From NCBI RefSeq assembly GCF_022230925.1, contig NZ_JAKKFH010000018.1, positions 1 through 64,000 of the forward strand: a DNA stretch of 64,000 bases. The letters run 5' to 3'. This DNA comes from Micromonospora alfalfae (GTDB lineage Bacteria > Actinomycetota > Actinomycetes > Mycobacteriales > Micromonosporaceae). The position numbers and the translations under genes are program-made. The notes below the pieces were generated by a model. The model saw nothing but the letters and a program-made list of their open reading frames with translations. It searched no databases and was not told the DNA's origin. This document shows, piece by piece, positions 37,883-47,200 of this stretch; the first letter of the stretch is position 1, and every line of letters begins with the position of its first letter.

Positions 37883-39256
37883 ATGTCCGTTCGCACCTTC
37901 CACGGAGGCCGGCTCCTGCTCGCCCTGACCACCGCCCTGACCGGAGCCGTCGCGGTCGCCTCACCGGCTGTCGCCGACCCCGGCGGTACGCCAGCGCCGG
38001 CCGCCCCGCTGGCCGTCGCGTTCGACACCGCCGCCGCGCGGTACGACGTTCCGCGCGACCTGCTGGTGGCGCTGGGGTACGCCGAGTCGCGGCTGGACAT
38101 GCACGCCAGCACACCGAGCGCGGCAGGCGGCCACGGGCTGATGCACCTGGCGAGCACCCCTGGCGTGCGCACCCTGGACGAGGCTGCCGCGCTCACCCGG
38201 CTCAGTCCGGCCGCGCTGCGGACCGAACCCGCGGCGAACGTGCTCGGGGCCGCCGCCGTGCTGCGCTCGTACGCCGATCAGGCGGGTCTCACCGCCGCGA
38301 CGCGCGACGACGTGAACGTCTGGTACGGACCGGTCGCCCGGTACGGCGCAAGCAGCGAGGCGCCGGTCGCGCGGCTCTACGCCGACACCGTCTACGACCT
38401 GCTGCGGGTCGGGTTCACCGGGCGCGGCGAGGCGGTGGCCGGGCGTCCGGTCGCGCCCCGGCGGGGTGGCCTGGAGCGGGCCGCCGTGCTCGGCGGGATC
38501 GGCACCCTCAGCACCGACTACGGGCCGGCCGCGTGGGCGCCGGCCAGCACGAGCAACTACACGGTGGCCAGCCGACCGGGCAGCCACCCGGTGACCCACA
38601 TCGTCATCCACACCGCGCAGGGCTCGTACTCCGGCACCGTCAGCTGGTTCCAGAACCCGGCGGCCCAGGCCAGCGCGCACTACACCCTCCGGTCCTCCGA
38701 CGGAGCCGTCACGCAGTCCGTACGGGAAAAGGACATCGCCTGGCACGCCGGCAACTGGACCTACAACACCCAGTCGATCGGCATCGAGCACGAGGGGTAC
38801 GTCGACAATCCCGCCTGGCTCACCGACGCGATGTACCGCGCCTCGGCCGCGCTCACCCGCAGCCTCGCCACCAAGTACGGCATCCCGAAGGACCGGGCGC
38901 ACATCATCGCCCACCACGAGGTGCCGGGCGCCACCCACACCGACCCGGGCCCGAACTGGAACTGGACCTACTACCTGCAACTGGTGAACGGGGTCACCGG
39001 CATCGGCTCCGGCACTGTGATCGCCTCCGCGTCCAGCCTCAACGTGCGTTCCGGCCCCGGTGTCAGCCACCCGGTCGTCGGCTCGGTCACCGACGGCGCC
39101 ACAGTCGCCGTCTACTGCCAGGCCGTCGGCAGCACGGTCACCGGCCCGTACGGCACGACCGCCGTCTGGAACCGGATCGGCACCAACCGCTACGTCTCCG
39201 ACGCCTATCTGCTGACCGGCCACGACGGGTACATCCCGAACGTGCCGCGCTGCTGA
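37883..39256 (+). CDS. N-acetylmuramoyl-L-alanine amidase with N-terminal transglycosylase-like and C-terminal SH3-like domains
   Basis: A 457-residue secreted protein with AAGGAGG before its ATG. After the signal peptide (ending AVADP), residues ~45-190 resemble a lysozyme-like SLT domain (AAARYDVPRDLLVALGYAES with the candidate catalytic Glu in ESR, and GLMHL). Residues ~225-370 are an amidase_2 domain (HIVIHTAQGSYSGTVSWF, ASAHYTLRSSDG, WHAGNW, IIAHHEVPGATHTDPG) with zinc-binding His residues. The SH3-like C-terminus (RSGPGVSHPVVGSVTDGA, PYGTTAVWNRI, YVSDAYLLTG) matches the preceding M23 peptidase. It probably cleaves both glycan and peptide linkages of peptidoglycan, if the SLT domain is active. 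It lies 66 bp downstream of the M23 gene. Confidence 0.88.
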   Translation: MSVRTFHGGRLLLALTTALTGAVAVASPAVADPGGTPAPAAPLAVAFDTAAARYDVPRDLLVALGYAESRLDMHASTPSAAGGHGLMHLASTPGVRTLDEAAALTRLSPAALRTEPAANVLGAAAVLRSYADQAGLTAATRDDVNVWYGPVARYGASSEAPVARLYADTVYDLLRVGFTGRGEAVAGRPVAPRRGGLERAAVLGGIGTLSTDYGPAAWAPASTSNYTVASRPGSHPVTHIVIHTAQGSYSGTVSWFQNPAAQASAHYTLRSSDGAVTQSVREKDIAWHAGNWTYNTQSIGIEHEGYVDNPAWLTDAMYRASAALTRSLATKYGIPKDRAHIIAHHEVPGATHTDPGPNWNWTYYLQLVNGVTGIGSGTVIASASSLNVRSGPGVSHPVVGSVTDGATVAVYCQAVGSTVTGPYGTTAVWNRIGTNRYVSDAYLLTGHDGYIPNVPRC

Positions 39257-39279
39257 GTGGGCGCTACGACCAGCACCGC

Positions 39280-39849
39280 TCAGTCTTCGAAGAGCAGGTC
39301 GAGGTGGGCGTCCAGCGCGCCCAGCGCCTGTTCGGCGGTGTACTGCCCACCCAGCAGGTAGACACCGAGCCCCTCCATCAGGGCCAGCAGGCCGGAAGCG
39401 GCGGCGGTGCCGTGGCGGTCGGGCAGGACGCTGGCGATGAACCCGGTGAACTGTGCCGTGTCCTCGTGCAGGCTGGGCGCGGCCGACGGTCGCACCGCCG
39501 TGTAGGCCAGGAACGCGAGCGCCACCCGCCCGTTGTCGCGGGTGCCCTCGTCGAGCGGCAGCAGCGCGGCGAGCATCGTGCGCAGCAGCAGTCGAGGCGA
39601 CGGGGTCTCGCCCAGTCGTGCCACCGCCTCGGTGACCCGGAGCTGGCTGCGCTCACGTACCACGCTCAACGCGAACGCCATCATCTCGTCCTTGGTCCGG
39701 AAGTAGTGCTGGACCATCCCGGCGGACACCCCGGCCTCGGCAGCCACGTGTCGGAGGCTGACGGCCTCCAGGCCCTGATCCGCGGCGACCCGCATCAGCG
39801 CGTCCGCGATGAGGGTGCGTCGCTCCTGGTGATCGACCTTCTTGGGCAT
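39280..39849 (-). CDS. TetR/AcrR family transcriptional regulator
   Basis: A 189-residue protein with the TetR helix-turn-helix (RTLIADALMRVAADQGLEAVSLRHVAAEAGVS, then MVQHYFRTKDEM) at the N-terminus. The C-terminal ligand domain is of the TetR_C_6/BetI-like type. It is downstream of, and on the same strand as, the membrane protein and the PEP-synthase-like gene (gap ~50 bp), suggesting it regulates that operon. Candidate operator repeats lie in front of the first gene at 43012-43069. It converges with the amidase gene with only 23 bp between. Confidence 0.88.
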   Translation of the reverse strand: MPKKVDHQERRTLIADALMRVAADQGLEAVSLRHVAAEAGVSAGMVQHYFRTKDEMMAFALSVVRERSQLRVTEAVARLGETPSPRLLLRTMLAALLPLDEGTRDNGRVALAFLAYTAVRPSAAPSLHEDTAQFTGFIASVLPDRHGTAAASGLLALMEGLGVYLLGGQYTAEQALGALDAHLDLLFED

Positions 39850-39900
39850 GGCCTCGATCGTTTCACAGTGAGTGGCCCGGAGACTCCGCCAGCGCGGCGG

Positions 39901-40566
39901 TCACCGGCTGACGGTCCGGCTGACCGGGGTGCCCCGCGCGCTGCGCAGCAGGCCGTCCGGGTCGTCGGCGTACAGTCGCAGCTCGTTCACCGGCGTGGAC
40001 CCGGTCTTGGGCAGGTCGAAGGTCAGCGGCCGGCGCAGCAGGACGTCGATGCTGGTCTGGCTGCCGACCGAGATGGACACCACCCGCCGGTCGCCCTCCT
40101 GCTCGACCTGCACCGATCTGCTCGACGGTAGCGAACGGTGGCGCTTGCGCAGCGCCTCGACGTCCGTCCACGGGATCCAGATGTCGATGCCCCAGCTGAG
40201 CCGCACCCGCAGGCCGCGGTCGCCCACGACGTGGGGGTGGATCGTCATGCTGGCGAACAGGCCGATCATCCAGAGCAGACCCCAGATGCCGAGGCCCAGC
40301 ACAATCCAGCGGGCGGGCCGCCACGGCACCACGTGGGTGACCACCACGTCGAAGATCGGGATCTCCACTACCGACAGGCCGATGAAGATGCCCAGGATCG
40401 GCTTGACCACGCCGAGATAGCCGAACGGCTCGTCGCCGGGCCCCAGCGGCAGTGGACGACGCCGGGCCCACACGTACAGGCTGCGCCACGTCGCGGCCTC
40501 GACCTCGGCCGCCCGACGCAGCAGCGGGCCCACCCGCGCCCTGGTCGGTGTCATCGTGTCGGTCAT
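39901..40566 (-). CDS. Hypothetical membrane protein with two-helix core
   Basis: A 221-residue protein. Two hydrophobic segments lie in the middle (GVVKPILGIFIGLSVVEIPIF and WIVLGLGIWGLLWMIGLF), followed by a soluble beta-rich domain (LRVRLSWGIDIWIPWTDVEAL, VSISVGSQTSIDVLL) that resembles bacterial PH-like membrane-associated domains. Its start overlaps the stop of the upstream gene by four bases. I do not recognise a named family; the coupling suggests a role linked to the PEP-synthase-like protein. Confidence 0.75.
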   Translation of the reverse strand: MTDTMTPTRARVGPLLRRAAEVEAATWRSLYVWARRRPLPLGPGDEPFGYLGVVKPILGIFIGLSVVEIPIFDVVVTHVVPWRPARWIVLGLGIWGLLWMIGLFASMTIHPHVVGDRGLRVRLSWGIDIWIPWTDVEALRKRHRSLPSSRSVQVEQEGDRRVVSISVGSQTSIDVLLRRPLTFDLPKTGSTPVNELRLYADDPDGLLRSARGTPVSRTVSR

Positions 40567-42995
40567 GCTCGTCCTTCCTGCTCGGGTCCGTGCGGCGTGA
40601 CGGTTCCGGCGCCGCCGTCCACCGTGACGAGCTGCCCGGTGGTGATGGTCCGGGTGGCGTCCGGCACGCAGATGACTGCGGGAATGCCGTACTCACGGGC
40701 CACCGTCGGACCGTGCGCCATGATCGCGCCGGTCTCGGTGACCAGCGCCGCCGCGGTGAGGAACAGCGGGGTCCAGCCCGGGTCCGTGGTAGCGGCGACC
40801 AGGACTTCGCCGGGCTCGATGTGGGCGGTGCCCGGATCGTGCACGACGCGGGCGGGGCCGGTCACCCGGCCCGCCGACGCACCCACTCCGGCGAGCGTCC
40901 CGTCGCCTGTCGATGCCGCCGGCAGGACGGTCTCGACATCCGTGCCGTCGGAGAGCAGTGCCACCGGCACCGTCCGACGCCGCAGCTCCCGGCGGTGCAC
41001 GGTCCGTCGGGCGGTGACGGTGCCGCGCAGGTCAACACCCTGGTGTACGGAGCTGTGCACCTCGTCGAGGGTCAGGAACATGATGTCGTCGGGCTGGTCC
41101 AGCAACCCGCGGCCGTGCAGGTCGGCGCCGATGTGCAGCAGTTGGCGACGGGTCTCGCGCAGCGGGTACAGCCCGGCGAACTTGCCGGCCTCGCGCAGGC
41201 CGGCCAACGACCGCGCCCGGCGCAACAGGAAACCGGCGATCCTGCCCCGCACCGGCCGCCGACGGCGAGCCCGGGTGACAAGTTCCTCCAACGCTGTCTC
41301 CGCAGCCGAGGCGGCCCGCTGGAAGCGCTGGTCGGGACCCTGTTGCGGAGCGGTGACCCGTAGGTAGTTGGCGATCGCGGCGAAGACCGGCGTGGGGTCC
41401 TCCGCCCAGCGCGGCACCCCGAGGTCGACTTCGGCGACGCCCCGGTGCCCGTAGGCGTCCAGGAAAGCCGTCATGCCGATGTCGGGCAGCGTCCCGCGTA
41501 GGTGGCGTGCGGCCAACTCGGCCGGCGGGGTGTCGAGGAGAAGCTGGCGGTGGTCGCCCACGCCCTGGGCGAGCCGCCACAGGGCCAGGTCCATCTCAAT
41601 TGTGACGTTGTGCGGCATGCCGCCGAGCACCGTGTGGACCTCGTCCGGGCCGGCGATGCCCTTGAGCAGGGCGGTCGGCAGGGCGGCGGCGAGCATCCCG
41701 GCGACGATCGGCCACATGATCGCGTCGGCGCTGTCGTCGGTGTCGTCGTCCTGCGCCTGCACGAAGCGCAGCCGGTCGGCGGTGGTGAGCAGCTCCGCGG
41801 GGGCGGCTGAGCTCACCCTCAGCTGCTCGATCGCCTCGAACATCCGGGTCCGCGCGGCCTCGGGACGGGCCAGCGCCTGCAGGATTCCCACCACCGCGCG
41901 GCGGGCCGTCCGCAGCGATGCGCCCCTGGGCGCTCCACCGCGCCGGACGCCGCCGCTGGTCGGGGCGAACCGGGGATCGGCCAGCACGTGCTGCATCACC
42001 GCCTGGGCGCGCGGCCCGAAGTCGACAGCCAGGAGCTTCACCAGTCGCTTGCGGGACGACCGGTCGCGCGCGAGGTCGGTCAGGTCGCCGTAGAGGCGGC
42101 CGCCGATGTCGACGATCTCGACCCGCACCCCGAGCGCGGCGAGCATCGCGGCGATCTGCGTCCGCAGTGTCGACATGCCCATCGGGGTGACCGGTTGCAG
42201 CATGCCCTGAACGTGCCCGAACTCCAGGTAGACGCGGGGGAGGGGCTTCTCGCTGACCGGCGGTGCGGGGAACAGGCTGGTGATCGGCCGGGACTGGAGG
42301 AGCCACAGCACGTCGTCAGCGTCGATCGCCCACTCGACATCCTGCGGGCAGCCGAAGTGGGCCTGCAACCGCTCGCCGGTGGCGCGCAGGCCTGCCAGTT
42401 GCGCGGACGTCAGGCATCCGGCCTCGGTGCGCGTGACGCCGTCGAGGGAGTAGTGGTCGACGGCGGTGGCGCCGTCGACCACTGTCGTGCCGAGGCCGGG
42501 GGCGGCGTCGACGGCCATCTCGTCGCGACGCCCGGTCAGCGGGTTCGCTGTGAACAGCACTCCCGCCACGGCGGGTGTGACCATGCGCTGCACGACGACG
42601 GCCATCCGTACCGTCTGGTGATCGATGCCGCGGGCGTCGCGGTAGGCGGTCGCGCGGTCGCCGTGCAGCGAAGCCCAGCATTTCTCGACGGCGGCGATCA
42701 GCTCGGCGGTGCCGGTGACGTTGAGGACGGTGTCCTGCTGCCCGGCGAAGCTCGCGTCCGGCAGGTCCTCGGCGGTGGCGCTGGAGCGCACCGCCACCGG
42801 GCCCGCGCCGAGCCGCTGGTACGCGGCGACGATCTCGGCAGTGGGCACGACGCCGAGCCGGTGTGCCTCGGTGGTGACGCAGAAACCGTCGGGGACCCGC
42901 TCGCCGTGCCGGATCAGCTCGCCCAGCCCACCCGCCTTGCCGCCGACCAGGGCGTTCATGGCGGCGGTCACCTCGGACAATGCGATCACCTGCAT
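40563..42995 (-). CDS. PEP/pyruvate-binding protein, rifampicin phosphotransferase-like
   Basis: An 810-residue protein of the PEP synthase/PPDK superfamily. The N-terminal ATP-grasp part (VGGKAGGLGELIRHGERVPDGF, VAVRSSATAEDLPDASFAGQQDT, MAVVVQRMV, GVLFTANPLTGRRDE, DVEWAIDADDVLWLLQSRPIT) is followed by a helical substrate domain and a C-terminal phospho-His swivelling domain (ATTDPGWTPLFLTAAALVTETGAIMAHGPTVAREYGIPAVI split over positions ~735-790, with the candidate His in MAHGP). This order and length match rifampin phosphotransferase (Rph, ~865 residues), which inactivates rifamycins by phosphorylation. Because it is shorter and its helical domain differs, another small substrate is possible. 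It is first gene of an operon with a membrane protein and a TetR regulator. Confidence 0.85.
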   Translation of the reverse strand: MQVIALSEVTAAMNALVGGKAGGLGELIRHGERVPDGFCVTTEAHRLGVVPTAEIVAAYQRLGAGPVAVRSSATAEDLPDASFAGQQDTVLNVTGTAELIAAVEKCWASLHGDRATAYRDARGIDHQTVRMAVVVQRMVTPAVAGVLFTANPLTGRRDEMAVDAAPGLGTTVVDGATAVDHYSLDGVTRTEAGCLTSAQLAGLRATGERLQAHFGCPQDVEWAIDADDVLWLLQSRPITSLFPAPPVSEKPLPRVYLEFGHVQGMLQPVTPMGMSTLRTQIAAMLAALGVRVEIVDIGGRLYGDLTDLARDRSSRKRLVKLLAVDFGPRAQAVMQHVLADPRFAPTSGGVRRGGAPRGASLRTARRAVVGILQALARPEAARTRMFEAIEQLRVSSAAPAELLTTADRLRFVQAQDDDTDDSADAIMWPIVAGMLAAALPTALLKGIAGPDEVHTVLGGMPHNVTIEMDLALWRLAQGVGDHRQLLLDTPPAELAARHLRGTLPDIGMTAFLDAYGHRGVAEVDLGVPRWAEDPTPVFAAIANYLRVTAPQQGPDQRFQRAASAAETALEELVTRARRRRPVRGRIAGFLLRRARSLAGLREAGKFAGLYPLRETRRQLLHIGADLHGRGLLDQPDDIMFLTLDEVHSSVHQGVDLRGTVTARRTVHRRELRRRTVPVALLSDGTDVETVLPAASTGDGTLAGVGASAGRVTGPARVVHDPGTAHIEPGEVLVAATTDPGWTPLFLTAAALVTETGAIMAHGPTVAREYGIPAVICVPDATRTITTGQLVTVDGGAGTVTPHGPEQEGRA

Positions 42996-43011
42996 GGCAG
43001 CTCACTCTCGT

Positions 43012-43069
43012 TGCAATACAACTGCATTGCGTCCGACGGTATCTCGTTTACGATTCGACTGCAATGTAA
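43012..43069. promoter_or_regulatory. Candidate TetR operator region of the PEP-synthase-like operon
   Basis: TGCAATACAA (43012-43021) and TGCAATGTAA (43060-43069) repeat a TGCAAT core, and GCAAT/ATTGC form an inverted pair at 43013-43017 and 43026-43030. All lie just upstream of the start codon at 42995, within the spacer shared with the divergent M23 gene. Confidence 0.4.
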
Positions 43070-43099
43070 AAGCTGTGTGCGGGCGACCTCGAAGCCGGG

Positions 43100-43777
43100 A
43101 TGTTGCCGCTGTCTGCCATGCTCGGGCCGGTGACGACCGGTCGCCCCACCAGATCCCGCTCCCACCGCCGCCCCCGAAGCCGTGCCATCCGCGCCCTGCT
43201 CGTGCTCGTCGCGGTGGCGGCCGTTCTTGGCGTCGTGGTGGTCGCGGTGCCGATGCTGCGACCGGCCGGGCCGCGCCCGCTCTTCCAGATGCCGGTGACC
43301 TGCGGCGAGACGTGGCAGCTCAGCACCTACCCCGGTCACGACGACTACGACGTCGATTTCTTCCCCGTCGAGGGCGAGACGTGGGGGCGGCCCGTGCTCG
43401 CCTCGTACGCCGGCACGGTGACCGTGGCGGGCATCAACGGCTCGCTGGGCGGCCGGACCCCGGAGGACCCGGACGGCCCACGGGGACGCGGCGGCGGCTA
43501 CTGGGTGAAGATCGACCACGGCGGCAAGTGGGAGACGCAGTACCTGCACATGCTCGAACCGCCACTGGTCACTGTCGGTCAGAAGGTCGCCCAGGGTGAC
43601 CAGATCGGGCGGCTCGGCAGCACCGGCAACTCCGGAGCTCCGCACCTGCACTACGAGCAGCGCCGCGGCTGGGACAAGGTGGAGACCCACTTCGACGGCA
43701 AACCGTCGGGCATCACCACCGACGAACGCGAACAGATCCTGCGGCGGGTGAGCAACAACTGCCCGGCCGTCTCCTGA
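43100..43777 (+). CDS. Membrane-anchored M23 family peptidase
   Basis: A 225-residue protein. The start is uncertain: 43100, 43118 or GTG 43130, none with a clear ribosome binding site. A basic N-terminus leads into one hydrophobic helix (ALLVLVAVAAVLGVVVVAVPML, residues ~32-53), so it is anchored with the enzyme outside. The LytM-like domain shows STYPGHDDYDVDFF, VLASYAGTVTVAG, GGYWVKIDHGGKWETQYLHM, GDQIGRLGSTGNSGAPHLHYEQ with HxxxxxD and HxH zinc ligands. It is likely a peptidoglycan endopeptidase. It is divergent from the PEP-synthase-like gene. Confidence 0.85.
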   Translation: MLPLSAMLGPVTTGRPTRSRSHRRPRSRAIRALLVLVAVAAVLGVVVVAVPMLRPAGPRPLFQMPVTCGETWQLSTYPGHDDYDVDFFPVEGETWGRPVLASYAGTVTVAGINGSLGGRTPEDPDGPRGRGGGYWVKIDHGGKWETQYLHMLEPPLVTVGQKVAQGDQIGRLGSTGNSGAPHLHYEQRRGWDKVETHFDGKPSGITTDEREQILRRVSNNCPAVS

Positions 43778-43850
43778 GGACCGCGGTTTGCCCGGCCCGG
43801 CTCGGGGCACTGATTGGGGGGACAGTGCAGACGCAGGGAGGGAGCCGGCC

Positions 43851-44081
43851 ATGGTCAAGGGTGATGTCGACACGTACCACGAGGACGGGCAGTGGAAGAA
43901 CAAGCCGGAGGGCCAGGAGCGGGCCAGCAGCACGCATGACGTGAAGGCTGACGCGCAGGCCCAGGGCCGCGAGATGGCGGCCGACCGCGGCGTCGAACAC
44001 GTGGTCAAGAAGCAGGACGGCACGATCGGGGAGAAGAACACCTACCCCCGCAGCCGCGACCCTCGGGACATCGAGGGCTGA
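43851..44081 (+). CDS. DUF2188 family small protein
   Basis: A 76-residue hydrophilic protein with a strong ribosome binding site (GGGAGGGAG). The pattern WKNKPEGQERASSTHD...A...GREMAADRGVEHVVKKQDGTIGEKNTYPRSRDPRDI matches DUF2188, in which W, H, QDG and the NTYPRSRDP ending are conserved. The family is common in actinobacteria and has no established function; some members accompany stress genes. It is followed by a strong terminator and is probably expressed on its own. Confidence 0.85.
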   Translation: MVKGDVDTYHEDGQWKNKPEGQERASSTHDVKADAQAQGREMAADRGVEHVVKKQDGTIGEKNTYPRSRDPRDIEG

Positions 44082-44095
44082 CAGCTTCCAGTCTC

Positions 44096-44138
44096 AGCGG
44101 ACCGACCTCCTCGGCGTGATCGAGGGGGTCGGTCCGCT
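44096..44138 (+). terminator. Terminator after the DUF2188 gene
   Basis: A 15-bp stem (44096-44110 with 44124-44138) with one G-T wobble and a 13-base loop, 15 bp after the stop codon. Confidence 0.75.
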
Positions 44139-44183
44139 TCTGCGCGGTCGGGTACCACGACGGCTTTGCCGCTGTCTGAGAAA

Positions 44184-44196
44184 TATGGGCGTTTTG
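44184..44196 (+). promoter_or_regulatory. Shared upstream element of the WxL-like locus, plus-strand copy
   Basis: TATGGGCGTTTTG ends 48 bp upstream of the start codon of the lectin gene. A 12-of-13 match (TGTGGGCGTTTTG) lies on the minus strand at 48958-48946, 55 bp upstream of the small WxL-like gene. It is a candidate -35 or regulator site shared by both transcription units. Confidence 0.5.
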
Positions 44197-44243
44197 GGGG
44201 GATATAGTCCGTATCGGGACTGGAGTGAACGCTGGGAGTAGGC

Positions 44244-47200
44244 ATGTCGTTTCGGGGCCGGAGTCGGCCGATCAGCAGCGCAGCGCTGGTGGCGGCCGTG
44301 ATCGCAGGGGTTTTCGCGGTCGCGCCGCTCCCCGCGTGGGCGGCCGGGTCCGTGCTGTTCGACCAGCCGTTTCACAACAACACCCCGGACGGCGTCGGCC
44401 CGGTGACAGTGCCCGGCGTGCCACTCGCGACCGCGACCAACGTCGCCTGCCTGAGCGCCGCCGGCAACTCGACCATCGGCCCGCTACTGAGCTGCCCGAC
44501 GGCGACCGATCCGCAGGGCTCGGGCAAGCTGCGGCTCACCCCGGCTGTCGCGAACCGGCAGGGCGGAGTGTTCGGTGCGGTGAGCGTGCCCACCTCCCAG
44601 GGGTTGCACGTCACCTTCAACACCTATCAGTACGGCGGGATCAGCACCGGAGCGGACGGCCTGGCGTTCACGCTGGCCGCTGTCGACCCCGCCAACCCGC
44701 GGTCCCCGGCGGTGATCGGCCAGTCGGGCGGATCACTGGGCTACTCGGCGGCGTTCAACGGCGGCTCGGTGGGTCTGTCCAACGGCTACCTGGGCATCGG
44801 GCTGGACGTCTTCGGCAACTTCAGCAACAGCCTCTACCAGGGCACCGGCTGCACGAATCCGCCCTACATCTCGACCACCAACACGCGGGTCCCCGGCCAG
44901 GTGGTGATCCGGGGGCCGGGCCGTAACGGGGTCGGCTACTGCGCGATCAACAGCACCGCCACCAACACGTCCTCGGCCGCGCTGCCGTTACGGGCCAGCA
45001 CCCGGGCCGCCTCGGTGGTGCCGGTCGAGGTGGTCGCCAACACCACCGCGTCGCCGTTCACCACCGACACCGGCATCACCGTGCCGGCCGGGGAGTACCG
45101 GGTCAGGTTCACCCCGGTCGGCGGGTCGGCGCGGACCCTGGCCGGCAGCCTCCCGGTCGTGTCGCCGAGCCTGTACCCGTCACCGACCTGGCTCAACGCC
45201 AGCGGCTACCCCCGGCAACTCGCCTTCGGCTGGGTGGGCTCCACCGGTTCGGTCACCGACTTCCACGAGATCGACAACGTGCGGGCGGTCAGCTTCAACC
45301 CGGTGCCGGACCTGAACGTGTCGCAGACCAGCGCGGTCGGGGCCGCACCGCAGCCCGGTGATCCGGTCACCTACTCGATCACCGCCGGGGTCGATGCCGG
45401 GACCGCCGAGACATCGCCGATCTCGGTCACCCAGACCGTGCCCACGGGTGTCGTGCCGCGTGGCGCGTTCGGCTCCGGCTGGGTCTGCGCCGCACCATCC
45501 GGACAGAGCGTCACCTGCACCAACAGCAACGGCCCGTTCGCCGGCGGAACCTCCCTGCCGCCGATCACGGTCGTGGCGACCGTCACCGGCACCGGAGTGA
45601 CGCCGGCACTGATCCAGACCGCGACGGTGGCGACGTCGTCGTCGATCGACGCGAACCCGGGCTACTCCTCCGTCGCCACAGCGGTTGCGCCGGCCACCGC
45701 ACCGAGCGGCGTGACCGTCACCCCCGCGCAGAGCACGATCTCCGGGGGCATCGCGGTCACCGTCGGCGGCAGCAACCTCACCGGCGCGACAGCGATCACC
45801 ATCGGTACGGCCGCCGAGCAGCAGGCCGGCACCTCGGTGGTGCTGTTGCCGTGCAGCTCCGGCCCGGCCGCCGGCTGCTTCACCGTGAACCCCGACGGCA
45901 CCCTCGGCATCTCCAGCATGCCGGCCCGGTCCAGCCCGGCGACGGTCACGGTCAGCGTGGCCACCCGAGGCTCCACCGGATCGGCGACCTACGTCTACGC
46001 GGCCGCGCCGAACAGCCCGGCCACACCCACCGCGACCGCGGGCGTCAGCAGCGCCACGGTGAGCTGGATTGCGCCGGCGAGCAACGGCAGCCCGATCACC
46101 AGCTACCTGATCACCCCGATCCGGGACGGCGTCACCCAGCCGACCCTCACCTTCGACGCCTCCACCACCAGCCGCACCCTGACCGGGCTGACCGTCGGCG
46201 CGTCCTACACCTTCCGCGTGGCGGCGGTGAACGCGTACGGCACCGGTGCGGCCAGTCCACCCTCGGCGGCGGTGGTTCCGTACACACTGCCCGGAGCGCC
46301 GACGAACACCTCGGCCACCGCGGGTACCAACGCCGCCACGGTGAGCTGGACCGCCCCGGCCAACGGAAGTTCACCGATCACCGGATACACAGTGACGCCC
46401 TACCTTGGCGGGGTGGCGCAAAGCCCGCAGACCTTCGCCGGGACCGCGACGACCCAGGTCGTCACCGGGTTGACGGCCGGTGCCGCCTACACCTTCCGGG
46501 TGGCCGCGACGAACGCCGCCGGGACCGGCCCGCAGTCGGTTCCCTCCGCGTCGGTGACGGTCAACCCGCCGCCGACGCTGACCTTCCCACCGCCGCCACC
46601 CGGCAAGGCGTACGACCCGTACCAGTACCAGCTCACGGTGGCCGGCGGCACCGGCCCGTTCGCCTGGTCGGTCAGCGCCGGGAGCCTGCCCGCCGGGCTG
46701 ACCCTCGACCCGGTCACCGGCCTGCTCTCCGGCACGCCCACCGTGTCCGGCACGTTCCCGTTCACCGTCCGGGTGACCGACTCGTTCGACCAGTCCGCGA
46801 CCCGACCGGTCGACCTGGTCATCGCCCCGCTCGGTGGGCTCTCCATCAGCGTCCCGGCGATCTCGACGCTCGGCACCGTCGCCTCGGGCACGACAGGCGT
46901 CTCGGGCCAACTCGGCCCGGTGACCGTCACCGACGACCGCGGGCCGTTCTCCGGCAACTGGGTCACCGTCGTCTCGAGCACGAGCTTCACCACGGGCGCT
47001 GGATCGGGCGGCGAGACCATCCCCAACAGCAACATCACGTACGCCTCCGGGGCCGCCCTTGCCAGCACCGGGGTCGGATCCTTCGTCCCGCAGCCCGGGG
47101 CGGTGCTGAACACCCCGCGTACGGCCGCCGGCTGGTCCGGACAGACCGGAGGCCCGAACACCGTCACCTGGAACCCCACCCTGTTGGTGAGCCTCCCGTC

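Noticed and set aside
36859..40131. Very long (1090-codon) open frame on the plus strand
   Set aside because: It is an arginine-rich shadow of the M23 peptidase, amidase and minus-strand TetR genes, whose own frames show real domains and start signals.
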